A DNA stretch of 64,000 nt, from assembly GCA_947573135.1 (NCBI GenBank), contig CANPDU010000006.1, forward strand, positions 39,662 to 103,661, written 5' to 3'. Every line of letters starts with the position of its first letter. Within the stretch, counting starts at the first letter, position 1. Both the position numbers and the translations under genes were made by a program. Source of the DNA: an uncultured Bacteroidales bacterium (GTDB lineage Bacteria; Bacteroidota; Bacteroidia; Bacteroidales; Muribaculaceae). The notes under the pieces were generated by a model. It made no database searches. It was not told the DNA's origin and saw only the letters and a list, made by a program, of their open reading frames with translations. Below, piece after piece: positions 9,401 through 17,538 of the stretch.

Positions 9401-9468
9401 CCGGAATAATTAAGATTATTAATCGATTATTTACTATGGGATCTTTTCCCATTTATTACATTTTCGGA

Positions 9469-9503
9469 CAAAAATATACAATACAAGCTATTTTACAAAC
9501 AAA
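9469..9503 (-). promoter_or_regulatory. Promoter of the T9SS-tailed protein gene
   Basis: On the minus strand TATTTTTG (9469-9476) is a -7 box, with a GTTTGTTTG element at about 9496-9503 as the -33 box. The 19-base spacing fits the Bacteroidota housekeeping promoter. The predicted leader is about 60 bases. Confidence 0.7.
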
Positions 9504-9527
9504 CCCGTTGCCAATTAAGAATAATTA

Positions 9528-9580
9528 AGAGCTTAAAAGAAAAGCAATGGTGCACCGGAGTCAGATCCGATGCACCATTG
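9528..9580 (-). terminator. Terminator of the LRR protein gene
   Basis: A perfect 10-bp stem joins caatggtgca (9545-9554) and tgcaccattg (9571-9580). Read on the minus strand it is followed by cttttcttttaag, a T-rich tract. It lies 40 bases past the stop of the minus-strand gene at 9620. Confidence 0.75.
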
Positions 9581-9619
9581 TTGTGTGTTATGTCAGTTAT
9601 GTGTAAGTTCTGAAGTTGT

Positions 9620-10678
9620 TTAGAAGTTCCATTGGCATGCGATCATATGCAGGTTGGGGCAAGCTACCGTGCGGAGATCGGTGATCATGTTATAGCGGCA
9701 GTTGATATAGGTAAGTGCCTGATCAAACGATACGTCGAGCATTGTAAGTTCGTTGTTGCTGCAGATAAGACGCTGGAGGAAAGTCTGATTGCTGAGAGTA
9801 AGAGTTGTGAGGTCATTGTAAGAGCAATCCACAAACTGGAGCTGCGGGCAATTGGTGACATTGAAAGTAGTCAGATCATTGTAAGAGCAGACGATATCGA
9901 GAAGAGCATTGCAGTCACGCATGCCGAGAGTCTTCATATTATTGTCAGAGCAAACAAATGTGGAGAGCGAAGGAAGACCCGAAACGATCAGATTGGAGAT
10001 CTGGTTGTCGTCGATATTGAGGTTCTGAAGACTTTCGACACCGACAAGGTTGAGAGTGGTAAGCTTGTTATATCCGCAATATAGGTTTTTAAGAGCCTTG
10101 CAATTCTCGACATTGAGAGCCTCAAGATGGTTAGACTGGCAGTTGACAGTCTTCAATGTAGGCGCGAACGAAAGATCGAGAGCAACAAGATAATTTGACG
10201 CTATATTGAGGTTCTCCAACGCTGTGACACCACTGAGCTCGAATTCAGTGATACGGTTATTGTTAGCTGAGACTTTCACAACATTTGTACATCCGGTGAG
10301 ATTTGCATCGGTGATCTTGTTGCGCGAAATATTAACATCTGTAAGAGCAACGTCTCCGGCAAATGATACCGAAGTAAGAGCATTACGAGAAACGTCAACA
10401 CTCATAAGAGCGTCAAAACCGCTGAGATCGAGATCCCCGGCAATCTTTTTGCCCTTCCAGTCAATTTTGGTCACATGGCCGTTTTCAATGGTCACACCCT
10501 CCCACGTAGCGGGAGATTTCACATCGGTAATTTTAAGTGCCTGAGCATTGGTAGCTTCTTTTTCAGCAGGGGCAGCGAGGAAAGCCTGGAGCTGTTTCAA
10601 CTCGTTCTTGTCAATTTTCTGTGCGTTAACTGCCAGACTACTTAGTGCGACAGCAAACAATAAAGCGACTTTTTTCAT
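9620..10678 (-). CDS. Secreted leucine-rich-repeat protein
   Basis: 352 residues from ATG 10678; an ATG three codons upstream would only add MFD before a good signal peptide (VALLFAVALSSLAVNAQ). After a short helical spacer, residues about 80-350 consist of about a dozen 21-residue repeats of the form LxxLxCxxNxLTxLxVSxxx, for example LKNLYCGYNKLTTLNLVGVE and LQFVDCSYNDLTTLTLSNQT. This is the horseshoe fold of surface LRR proteins (internalin-like spacing), which generally bind proteins or glycans. The chain ends right after a repeat (IACQWNF) with no sorting domain, so it is probably periplasmic or released. It has its own terminator. Confidence 0.88.
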   Translation of the reverse strand: MKKVALLFAVALSSLAVNAQKIDKNELKQLQAFLAAPAEKEATNAQALKITDVKSPATWEGVTIENGHVTKIDWKGKKIAGDLDLSGFDALMSVDVSRNALTSVSFAGDVALTDVNISRNKITDANLTGCTNVVKVSANNNRITEFELSGVTALENLNIASNYLVALDLSFAPTLKTVNCQSNHLEALNVENCKALKNLYCGYNKLTTLNLVGVESLQNLNIDDNQISNLIVSGLPSLSTFVCSDNNMKTLGMRDCNALLDIVCSYNDLTTFNVTNCPQLQFVDCSYNDLTTLTLSNQTFLQRLICSNNELTMLDVSFDQALTYINCRYNMITDLRTVACPNLHMIACQWNF

Positions 10679-10827
10679 ATCAAACATAAATAATAGTTGT
10701 GATTAATTTAATTCTGCATTTTACAACCGCTTTTCGGGCGATTGTACTATTCTAACATCACAGCTATTAAAAAGGTTTGATAGTGTTCGAAAAAACTTAT
10801 AAAATTTTCATCACAGCGTATAACTCC

Positions 10828-12372
10828 CTAAAATGGAGTAGGTTCGTCACTCGACGACAAGAAATCGGCAGAGCCTCCGACAAGCTTCGAAGACGCCGCG
10901 GAGCCATCACCGGCCGGCATATTAAGGCGCGACGGAATCGACTCTACAATGGACTCTCCGCCCTCCTCAATCCAGTTTTCGAAACGTGCGAACTGAGCCC
11001 GGAAACGCATGTTCACATCCTTAACTGAACCGCTACGGTGCTTTGCGATGATAAACTCGGCAAGACCTCTGATATCTTTTCCGCTCGGGTCAGTGTCGCT
11101 ATGATAATAATATTCCGGACGATGTATGAAACATACAATATCGGCATCCTGCTCTATCGCACCCGACTCTCGAAGGTCAGACAGCTGCGGACGCTTGTTG
11201 TCGCTTCGGTTCTCGACCTGACGGCTCAACTGCGAAAGCGCCACAATCGGAATATTCAGTTCCTTTGCCAACTGTTTCAACGAACGCGATATCATACTTA
11301 CCTCTTGCTCACGCGATCCGAATTTCATGCCGGAAGCGTTCATAAGCTGCAGGTAGTCAATGATAATCATCTTGATATTGTGCTCTCTTACAAGTCGGCG
11401 CGCCTTGGTACGAAGCTCGAACACCGACAGCGACGCCGTATCGTCGATATAAAGCTGCGCTCCGTTAAGATGCTTTATGCGCGCCATCAGCTGATCCCAT
11501 TCCAACGACGTCAGCTGACCGCTCTTGATTTTTTCACCGGGCAACTCGCAGACATTTGATATCAGACGGTTGACAAGCTGAAGATTACTCATTTCAAGTG
11601 AAAACACAGCAATCGGAATGTTATAGTTGACAGCCATATTCTTGGCCATAGACAACACAAAGGCCGTCTTACCCATAGCCGGACGGGCTGCGATAATTAT
11701 CAGATCAGAATTCTGCCATCCGGAAGTCACCTTGTCAAGTTCATGAAAACCGGTCTGAAGACCGCTCAAGCCCGACGTCCGATTGGCAGCAGCCTGTATC
11801 TGATCCAAAGCAGCCGTGATCACCGGATCGATCTGCGTCACGTCTTTTTTTACATTGCGCTGAGATATCTCAAACAGTTTGCCCTCTGCCTCCTGTAACA
11901 AATCATCTACATCAATGCTCTCATCAAACGCATTATTTTCGATATTGGCGGCAAACGATATCAGCTCGCGTGCCAGATATTTCTGCGCCACTATGCGTGC
12001 GTGGAATTCCACGTGGGCGGCAGAAGTGACGTTTGACGTCAGCTGTACGACAAACGCCGGGCCCCCTACTTCATCAAGAGTGCCGTTGAGACGGAGCTGC
12101 TCAGTGACAGTGAAAAGGTCGATAGGACGCTGCGAAGCGCCGAGAGTCTGTATAGCCTCATATACTTTCTGATGAGACGGTTCATAGAAACTTTCAGGCT
12201 TCAATATATCGCAGACAACCGTATATGCATCCTTTTCTATCATCAGCGCACCCAGCACGGCCGCCTCGACGTCAGTGTCGCGCGGCGAAAGACGGCCGAG
12301 AGCGTCGGTTGTCGGAGCCGACGGCTGACGTTTCTTGTAATTATTATATGTCTTGTTTGTCGATTCTGCCAT
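10828..12372 (-). CDS. dnaB: Replicative DNA helicase
   Basis: 514 residues, full length for DnaB, the hexameric ATP-driven helicase that unwinds DNA at the replication fork. The N-terminal DnaG-interacting helical domain (about 28-130) starts with GRLSPRDTDVEAAVLGALM. The RecA-like C-terminal domain has Walker A AARPAMGKT (228-236), Walker B IIIDYLQLM and the GSREQEVSMISRSLKQLAKE helix. No intein is present. The C-terminal tail after residue 465 is low in complexity (Ser, Gly, Ala), as in related bacteria. A minus-strand TAACTTTG (12392-12399) lies 20 bases upstream of the ATG. The next minus-strand gene upstream, murA, ends 102 bases away and is probably a separate unit. Confidence 0.97.
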   Translation of the reverse strand: MAESTNKTYNNYKKRQPSAPTTDALGRLSPRDTDVEAAVLGALMIEKDAYTVVCDILKPESFYEPSHQKVYEAIQTLGASQRPIDLFTVTEQLRLNGTLDEVGGPAFVVQLTSNVTSAAHVEFHARIVAQKYLARELISFAANIENNAFDESIDVDDLLQEAEGKLFEISQRNVKKDVTQIDPVITAALDQIQAAANRTSGLSGLQTGFHELDKVTSGWQNSDLIIIAARPAMGKTAFVLSMAKNMAVNYNIPIAVFSLEMSNLQLVNRLISNVCELPGEKIKSGQLTSLEWDQLMARIKHLNGAQLYIDDTASLSVFELRTKARRLVREHNIKMIIIDYLQLMNASGMKFGSREQEVSMISRSLKQLAKELNIPIVALSQLSRQVENRSDNKRPQLSDLRESGAIEQDADIVCFIHRPEYYYHSDTDPSGKDIRGLAEFIIAKHRSGSVKDVNMRFRAQFARFENWIEEGGESIVESIPSRLNMPAGDGSAASSKLVGGSADFLSSSDEPTPF

Positions 12373-12391
12373 GTCGATTAGTTTACAAATG

Positions 12392-12399
12392 CAAAGTTA
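12392..12399 (-). promoter_or_regulatory. -7 box of dnaB
   Basis: Minus-strand TAACTTTG, 20 bases before the dnaB start. No convincing -33 element is seen. Confidence 0.5.
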
Positions 12400-12474
12400 C
12401 ACCATAATAATATCATTGTCCTCTCCGGTTGCGCCAAGTTATCAATATTTTTTCAATACAAATAACCCGCCCGC

Positions 12475-13785
12475 TCAGACTCTGGTGATTTTGGCGCCGA
12501 GAGCGTTGAGGCGCTCGTCGATATGCTCATATCCGCGGTCGATCTGTTCGATATTGTCGATCACACTCGTGCCTTTGGCAGACATGGCCGCGATAAGCAT
12601 GGCAATTCCGGCTCTGATATCAGGCGAATGCATATGATTTGCCCTCAGCTCGGAATGATGGTCAAGCCCGATAACCACAGCTCTGTGAGGATCGCATAAA
12701 ATAATCTTCGCACCCATATCGATCAGACGGTCGACAAAAAACAGTCTTGATTCGAACATTTTCTGATGAATAAGGACTTCTCCACGGCATTGCGTGGCAA
12801 CCACGAGCATTACAGAAAGGAGATCAGGCGTCAGACCGGGCCACGGTGCGTCGGCTACAGTAAGCACCGATCCGTCAAGATTACTTTCTATCTCATAACT
12901 CGACCTGGCCTCGACAAAAAGATCATCGCCACGCTCCTCGATGCCGATGCCGAGACGTCTGAAGCATTCCGGGATCATGCCAAGATTCTTACGCGATACA
13001 TTTTTTATCAACAACGAACTTCTGGTCATGGCTGCCATGCCGATAAAACTTCCGACCTCGATCATATCCGGCAACACCTTATGCACTACACCTCCGAGGC
13101 TATCCTTTCCATGAATTGTGAGCAGATTGGAGCCTATACCCTCAATCTCCGCGCCCATGCCGACAAGCATACGACACAATTGCTGTATATACGGCTCGCA
13201 CGCCGCATTGTAGACTGTCGTCACCCCCTTGGCCAGACTTGCAGCCATGATTATATTGGCCGTACCGGTCACTGAAGCCTCGTCGAGAAGCATATACGCG
13301 CCCGACAATCTTCTGCCGCTGCATTCGAGCACATAACTGCTGTCGCGGCCTCTGACCGAAAGTTCCGCGCCGAGATTCAGAAGTCCCGTGATATGTGTGT
13401 CGACCTTTCTGCGCCCTATTTTGTCGCCGCCCGGTTTCGGGAAACAAGCTCTGCCGAAACGCGCCAAAAGCGGCCCGACGACCAGCAACGATCCGCGTAA
13501 TGAAGCACAGCGGTTTACAAATTCATCGCTCGAAAGATATGCGGCATTAATTTTATCAGCCTGAAAGCTGTAACTTCCGGCACCGAGACAACGGATCTTC
13601 ACTCCCATATCCGCGAGCAGTGCGATAAGATTTCTTATGTCAAGGATATCCGGCACATTATGAACGATGACCTCCTCGTCGGTCAGCAATGTAGCGCTAA
13701 GTATCTGTAACGCTTCGTTTTTCGCTCCCTGTGGAGCTATCTCGCCGCTCAGACGATGACCTCCTTCAATAATAAATTTGCTCAT
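12475..13785 (-). CDS. murA: UDP-N-acetylglucosamine 1-carboxyvinyltransferase
   Basis: 436 residues, normal length. MurA transfers enolpyruvate from PEP to UDP-GlcNAc, the first committed step of peptidoglycan synthesis, in the cytoplasm. Family motifs are present: GGHRLSGEIAPQGAKNEAL at the N terminus, DEASVTGTANIIMAA, and SPDIRAGIAMLIAAM near the end. The mobile-loop residue that is Cys115 in E. coli is Asp121 here (PKPGGDKIGRRKVDTH; codon at 13423-13425). MurA with Asp at this position is catalytically active but not alkylated by fosfomycin. The start lies 9 bases after the murB stop, so murB-murA form an operon. Confidence 0.97.
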   Translation of the reverse strand: MSKFIIEGGHRLSGEIAPQGAKNEALQILSATLLTDEEVIVHNVPDILDIRNLIALLADMGVKIRCLGAGSYSFQADKINAAYLSSDEFVNRCASLRGSLLVVGPLLARFGRACFPKPGGDKIGRRKVDTHITGLLNLGAELSVRGRDSSYVLECSGRRLSGAYMLLDEASVTGTANIIMAASLAKGVTTVYNAACEPYIQQLCRMLVGMGAEIEGIGSNLLTIHGKDSLGGVVHKVLPDMIEVGSFIGMAAMTRSSLLIKNVSRKNLGMIPECFRRLGIGIEERGDDLFVEARSSYEIESNLDGSVLTVADAPWPGLTPDLLSVMLVVATQCRGEVLIHQKMFESRLFFVDRLIDMGAKIILCDPHRAVVIGLDHHSELRANHMHSPDIRAGIAMLIAAMSAKGTSVIDNIEQIDRGYEHIDERLNALGAKITRV

Positions 13786-13794
13786 AGGCTCCCT

Positions 13795-14838
13795 TTATAA
13801 ATATTCCACTTCAGTTTCAAGTCTGACATTAAATTTCATAGATATGTCATCCATAATCCGCGCTGCCAGATCTGCGATTTCTCTGCCTGTCGCAAAACCG
13901 TCGGCGTTGACAAGTACCAGCGGCTGCGTCGGCCACACACGGGCATGTCCCGACTCAACGCCCTTCCATCCGGCACGATCGATCAGCCACGCTGCAGAAA
14001 GCTTACGTCCACCGGCAACATCAAAAACCGGCATACCGGTAACATCGATGCCACTCCGCGACGCCTGCGCAAGCATCAGCTCCATCTGCTGATCTGTCAA
14101 TATAGGATTTTTAAAAAAGCTGCCGGCACTCCCGGTCTTGCCCACTTCGGGCAATTTGCTGCGACGCACGGCAATCACAGCTTCTCTTACGGACACTATA
14201 TCATTTTTATCCGCGACAAGAGCGTCGAGCTTTCCATAATTCAAACGAGGCTGCGGAGACCGTGAGAGTCTCAAGATAGTCGACACAACGATATAACGCT
14301 CTTTTGCCGGAGAATGCTTGAACAACGAGTCACGATAAGCATAACCTATATCGCCGACGTCAAAGCTCACAATGCGATGAGTTTCCCGATCGTAACAATT
14401 CACTTTTACGACCACATCCTTGAATTCGACACCATATGCGCCGACATTCTGAACCGCCGCACCTCCGGCCGTGCCCGGTATGAGCGACAGATTTTCAAGT
14501 CCCCACAAACAATGCCGGCAACAATATGCGACCACATCATCCAGCGCCACACCGGCCGATACTTCCAGATCGGCATACTTATCATTCTCACCGACAAGTC
14601 TGATCGCCCGAGACGCGCATTTTGCAAGCGCGCCGCGGTAATCCCGGCTGACAAACAAAAGATTGCTCCCTTGTCCAATAAACTTTACGCCACCGTCCAC
14701 CACATCAGCATACGTGCTGTCAGTGAACAGACGCCCGAGGTCTTCGGCCGTTTCCCATTCCACGAGATAGCGGAGCGTTCCGTCAACATCCATAGTATTG
14801 AGCGGCCGTAATGACACGTCACGATTTACAACAAGCAT
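13795..14838 (-). CDS. murB: UDP-N-acetylmuramate dehydrogenase
   Basis: 347 residues. This FAD enzyme reduces enolpyruvyl-UDP-GlcNAc to UDP-MurNAc with NADPH, the step directly after MurA. The FAD-binding domain contains GQGSNLLFVSRDYRG and IPGTAGGAAVQNVGAYG. The type I MurB signature is present: YAYRDSLFKHS, then the proton-donor Ser within GSAGSFFKNP, then a C-terminal LVLVNADGFATG. It is the first gene of the murB-murA operon on the minus strand, with promoter elements at 14869-14900. Confidence 0.97.
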   Translation of the reverse strand: MLVVNRDVSLRPLNTMDVDGTLRYLVEWETAEDLGRLFTDSTYADVVDGGVKFIGQGSNLLFVSRDYRGALAKCASRAIRLVGENDKYADLEVSAGVALDDVVAYCCRHCLWGLENLSLIPGTAGGAAVQNVGAYGVEFKDVVVKVNCYDRETHRIVSFDVGDIGYAYRDSLFKHSPAKERYIVVSTILRLSRSPQPRLNYGKLDALVADKNDIVSVREAVIAVRRSKLPEVGKTGSAGSFFKNPILTDQQMELMLAQASRSGIDVTGMPVFDVAGGRKLSAAWLIDRAGWKGVESGHARVWPTQPLVLVNADGFATGREIADLAARIMDDISMKFNVRLETEVEYL

Positions 14839-14868
14839 GATTATTCCATATTTTAGGCGTTTTCATGT

Positions 14869-14900
14869 CAAAGATAGATGTTAAATACGACATACACAAA
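14869..14900 (-). promoter_or_regulatory. Promoter of murB-murA
   Basis: Minus-strand TATCTTTG at 14869-14876 is the -7 box and TTTG at 14897-14900 the -33 element, 20 bases apart. The box ends 30 bases before the murB ATG. Confidence 0.7.
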
Positions 14901-14980
14901 TATAAGAGCTTGATATTCGCTTATAATACCATCAGATTGGCAATTTTGTCAAATATATAGGCTGTTATATCAGTTTTTGC

Positions 14981-14988
14981 TAACTTTG
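14981..14988 (+). promoter_or_regulatory. -7 box of the RND efflux operon
   Basis: TAACTTTG, 30 bases before the start of the TolC-like gene. The -33 element is not clear. Confidence 0.5.
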
Positions 14989-15018
14989 TAAATATATATA
15001 TTTTGTACAAACACATAA

Positions 15019-16446
15019 ATGAACTGCTCAAACGTTTTTTTAGCGCTTGTGTGCGCTCTGGGATCAGTGTCGGTGGTTTCGGCCCAGTCCGACTCCGTTC
15101 CTGTACTCTCGCTTGATCAATGCATAGGTATCGCACTCAGCGAAAGCCCGACTATCAAAGTCGCGGACATGGAAGTATCAAGAGTCGACTATTCACGTAA
15201 AGAAACTCTCGGACAACTCCTGCCGTCGATCAGTTTTGGCGCGTCGTATAACCGCACGCTCGCCAAACAGGTGATGTATATGAACATGGACGGCTTCGGC
15301 GGCATGGACTCACCTGACGACGAAGATCAGCAATCCCGCGCCGGATTAGACCGCAAAGCTTCTGACGGCGGTATCAAAGTCGGTCTCGACAACTCATACA
15401 ATGCCGGCTTCACGGCCTCGATGCCTCTGATAGCGCCCCAGCTATGGCAATCCATGAAACTGTCCGACAGTCAGATACTGCGCAGTGTCGAGCAAGCCCG
15501 CTCATCACGGCTTGAGCTTATAAACCAAGTTAAAAGCGCATATTACACGCTTCTTCTGGCTGAAGACTCACGCCGCGTGATAAACGAGAGCTATGACATG
15601 GCCAAACTCAATTTCGACATTTACACAAAAAAGCATGAGGCCGGTGCCGCATCAGACTATGACGTGCTGCGCACTTCAGTAGCCATGAAAAATATTGAAC
15701 CTGAGCTGATGCAGGCCGAGATTTCTATCAAGCAGGCCCGTCTGCAGCTTCTGATCCTGATGGGGCTTGATGCCGATTTCAGTTTTTCGACCGAAAACGG
15801 TCTTTCAGCCTACGAGGAGACAATGTATGAAAGCGCGCTGAACCAAAGCCGCGACTACAGCCGGAACTCTTCACTTGTGCTCAACAGCATCGACAGTTCA
15901 ATCGCCCGACGCAATGTCAATATCCAAAAGGCCGCGTGGTTCCCTACTCTCGCACTGTCGGCCAACTACAACTGGACCTCTATGTCAAACGGTTCCCCGC
16001 TCCGCAATTTCCGCTGGACACCCTATTCGAGCATCGGACTCTCGCTATCGTTTCCCATTTTCGAAGGCGGACAACGCTACTCCAGACTTAAACAGGCCAA
16101 ACTTCAGGCCGCCGAACTCGTCGTACAGCGCGAAAATCTGCGCCGCAGCATTGACTCCCAGGTCACGCTTGCTATTGACAACATCAACGTCAACATCAAG
16201 CAGATCGCATCATGCTCTGAAAGCGTCAGGGAAGCCGAACGCGCCCACGACATCATGCAGCGCAGTTTTGAAATCGGAGCCGCCTCATACCTCGACCTGC
16301 GTGACTCGGAATTATCTTTGACAAGAGCCCGTCTCACACGCTTTCAGGCCATCTATAATTTTCTTATAGCCCAAAGCGAGCTCGAACTGCTTCTCGGCAA
16401 CGCTCCGGTCGACAGCTATACAGCTTCACTTAATTCACTCAATTAA
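15019..16446 (+). CDS. TolC-family outer-membrane efflux protein
   Basis: 475 residues. The signal peptide ends near SVVSAQ (residue 23), with no lipobox. The mature part has the two-fold TolC/OEP repeat: long alpha-helical barrel segments (for example ARSSRLELINQVKSAYYTLL and its C-terminal equivalent NLRRSIDSQVTLAIDNIN), each followed by amphipathic beta strands (TASMPLIAPQ and GLSLSFPIFEGGQRYSRLKQ). It is the outer-membrane exit duct of the tripartite RND pump encoded by the next two genes. It is first in the operon, an order common in Bacteroidota. The substrate cannot be read from sequence. Confidence 0.93.
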   Translation: MNCSNVFLALVCALGSVSVVSAQSDSVPVLSLDQCIGIALSESPTIKVADMEVSRVDYSRKETLGQLLPSISFGASYNRTLAKQVMYMNMDGFGGMDSPDDEDQQSRAGLDRKASDGGIKVGLDNSYNAGFTASMPLIAPQLWQSMKLSDSQILRSVEQARSSRLELINQVKSAYYTLLLAEDSRRVINESYDMAKLNFDIYTKKHEAGAASDYDVLRTSVAMKNIEPELMQAEISIKQARLQLLILMGLDADFSFSTENGLSAYEETMYESALNQSRDYSRNSSLVLNSIDSSIARRNVNIQKAAWFPTLALSANYNWTSMSNGSPLRNFRWTPYSSIGLSLSFPIFEGGQRYSRLKQAKLQAAELVVQRENLRRSIDSQVTLAIDNINVNIKQIASCSESVREAERAHDIMQRSFEIGAASYLDLRDSELSLTRARLTRFQAIYNFLIAQSELELLLGNAPVDSYTASLNSLN

Positions 16447-16485
16447 ACACGTTTCATCTCACTAAACAACCATAATCAATTGATC

Positions 16486-17511
16486 ATGACTTCACGTTAC
16501 GCCTTAACGATAATTTCTCTCGCTGCAAGCGCAGCCATCATTTCATGTCAGAAAAAGGATGACTCCAATCCTGCCGAGGCCGTCGTCGAGCTTCCCATTG
16601 TAGAGACCAGCGTAGTGACCGCGCGCGATGTGCCGCAGATAAACGAATACACTGCGACAGTCGAGGCCGACAACATCAACAACATTGCGCCGGCATCACC
16701 TAACCGCATCAAATCCATCTCGGTCGAAGTCGGCGATCATGTCAGAAAAGGCCAGACACTCGTGACCCTCGACCGCGCCGCCAGCGACCAGATGAAAATC
16801 AATCTCGAACAGATCAGACGCGAATACAACCGCGCTGTGCAGCTTCTCGAGATCGGCGCCGGCACACAGCAGAGTGTCGATCAGCTGAAGTCCCAGCTCG
16901 ACGCCGCCAAATCTCAATACGACAATCTTCTTGAAAATACGGTGCTTACATCTCCCATTACTGGTGTTGTGACCGAACGCAATTACGACCCGGGCGACAT
17001 GACCGGCAATCAGCCGGTGCTGACCGTAGGCCAGCTCTCTCCCGTGGTCAAAGTGATGATCAACGTCACAGAGAGCGATCTTTCCAAACTGAAAGCCGGT
17101 ATGCCTGTCAGCGTGGCTTTTGATGCGTTCCCCGATGAAACGTTCGAAGGCCGGATATCACGCATCCACCCGACAGTCGACACCGCCACCCGCACCTTCC
17201 GCACAGAGATTGCCATCGCCAACAACAGCGAGCGCATAATTCCGGGCATGTTTGCCCGTGTCAGCGTCAACCTCGGCGAACGCAGCAATGTGGTTGTTCC
17301 TGACCGAGCCATCGTCAAACAGACAGGTTCGGGCAACCGCTACGTCTACATTCTCCATAACGGCACGGTTAGTTTCGAGCGCGTAGAACTCGGCCGCCGG
17401 CTCGGCGACGCATATGAGCTGCTGTCAGGCGTCAATTCGGGCGACACTGTCGTTATATCGGGACAGTCACGTCTCGCCGACGGAGTTGAAGTCGAAGTGA
17501 TCAACAAATAA
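16486..17511 (+). CDS. RND efflux periplasmic adaptor lipoprotein
   Basis: 341 residues from ATG 16486; a TTG two codons upstream is less likely. The signal sequence ends in a lipobox (AAIISC), so the protein is a lipoprotein, as is usual for this family. The membrane-fusion architecture is visible: a split lipoyl/barrel-sandwich domain (ISVEVGDHVRKGQTLVTLD and TSPITGVVTERNYDPGDM) around an alpha-hairpin (EQIRREYNRAVQLLEIGA), a beta-barrel domain (VTESDLSKLKAGMPVSVAF) and a membrane-proximal domain (VVPDRAIVKQ). It links the inner-membrane pump to the TolC-like duct. It lies 39 bases after the TolC-like gene and 27 bases before the pump gene. Confidence 0.94.
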   Translation: MTSRYALTIISLAASAAIISCQKKDDSNPAEAVVELPIVETSVVTARDVPQINEYTATVEADNINNIAPASPNRIKSISVEVGDHVRKGQTLVTLDRAASDQMKINLEQIRREYNRAVQLLEIGAGTQQSVDQLKSQLDAAKSQYDNLLENTVLTSPITGVVTERNYDPGDMTGNQPVLTVGQLSPVVKVMINVTESDLSKLKAGMPVSVAFDAFPDETFEGRISRIHPTVDTATRTFRTEIAIANNSERIIPGMFARVSVNLGERSNVVVPDRAIVKQTGSGNRYVYILHNGTVSFERVELGRRLGDAYELLSGVNSGDTVVISGQSRLADGVEVEVINK

Positions 17512-17538
17512 GGATTAACACGATAACCGGCAATCATT

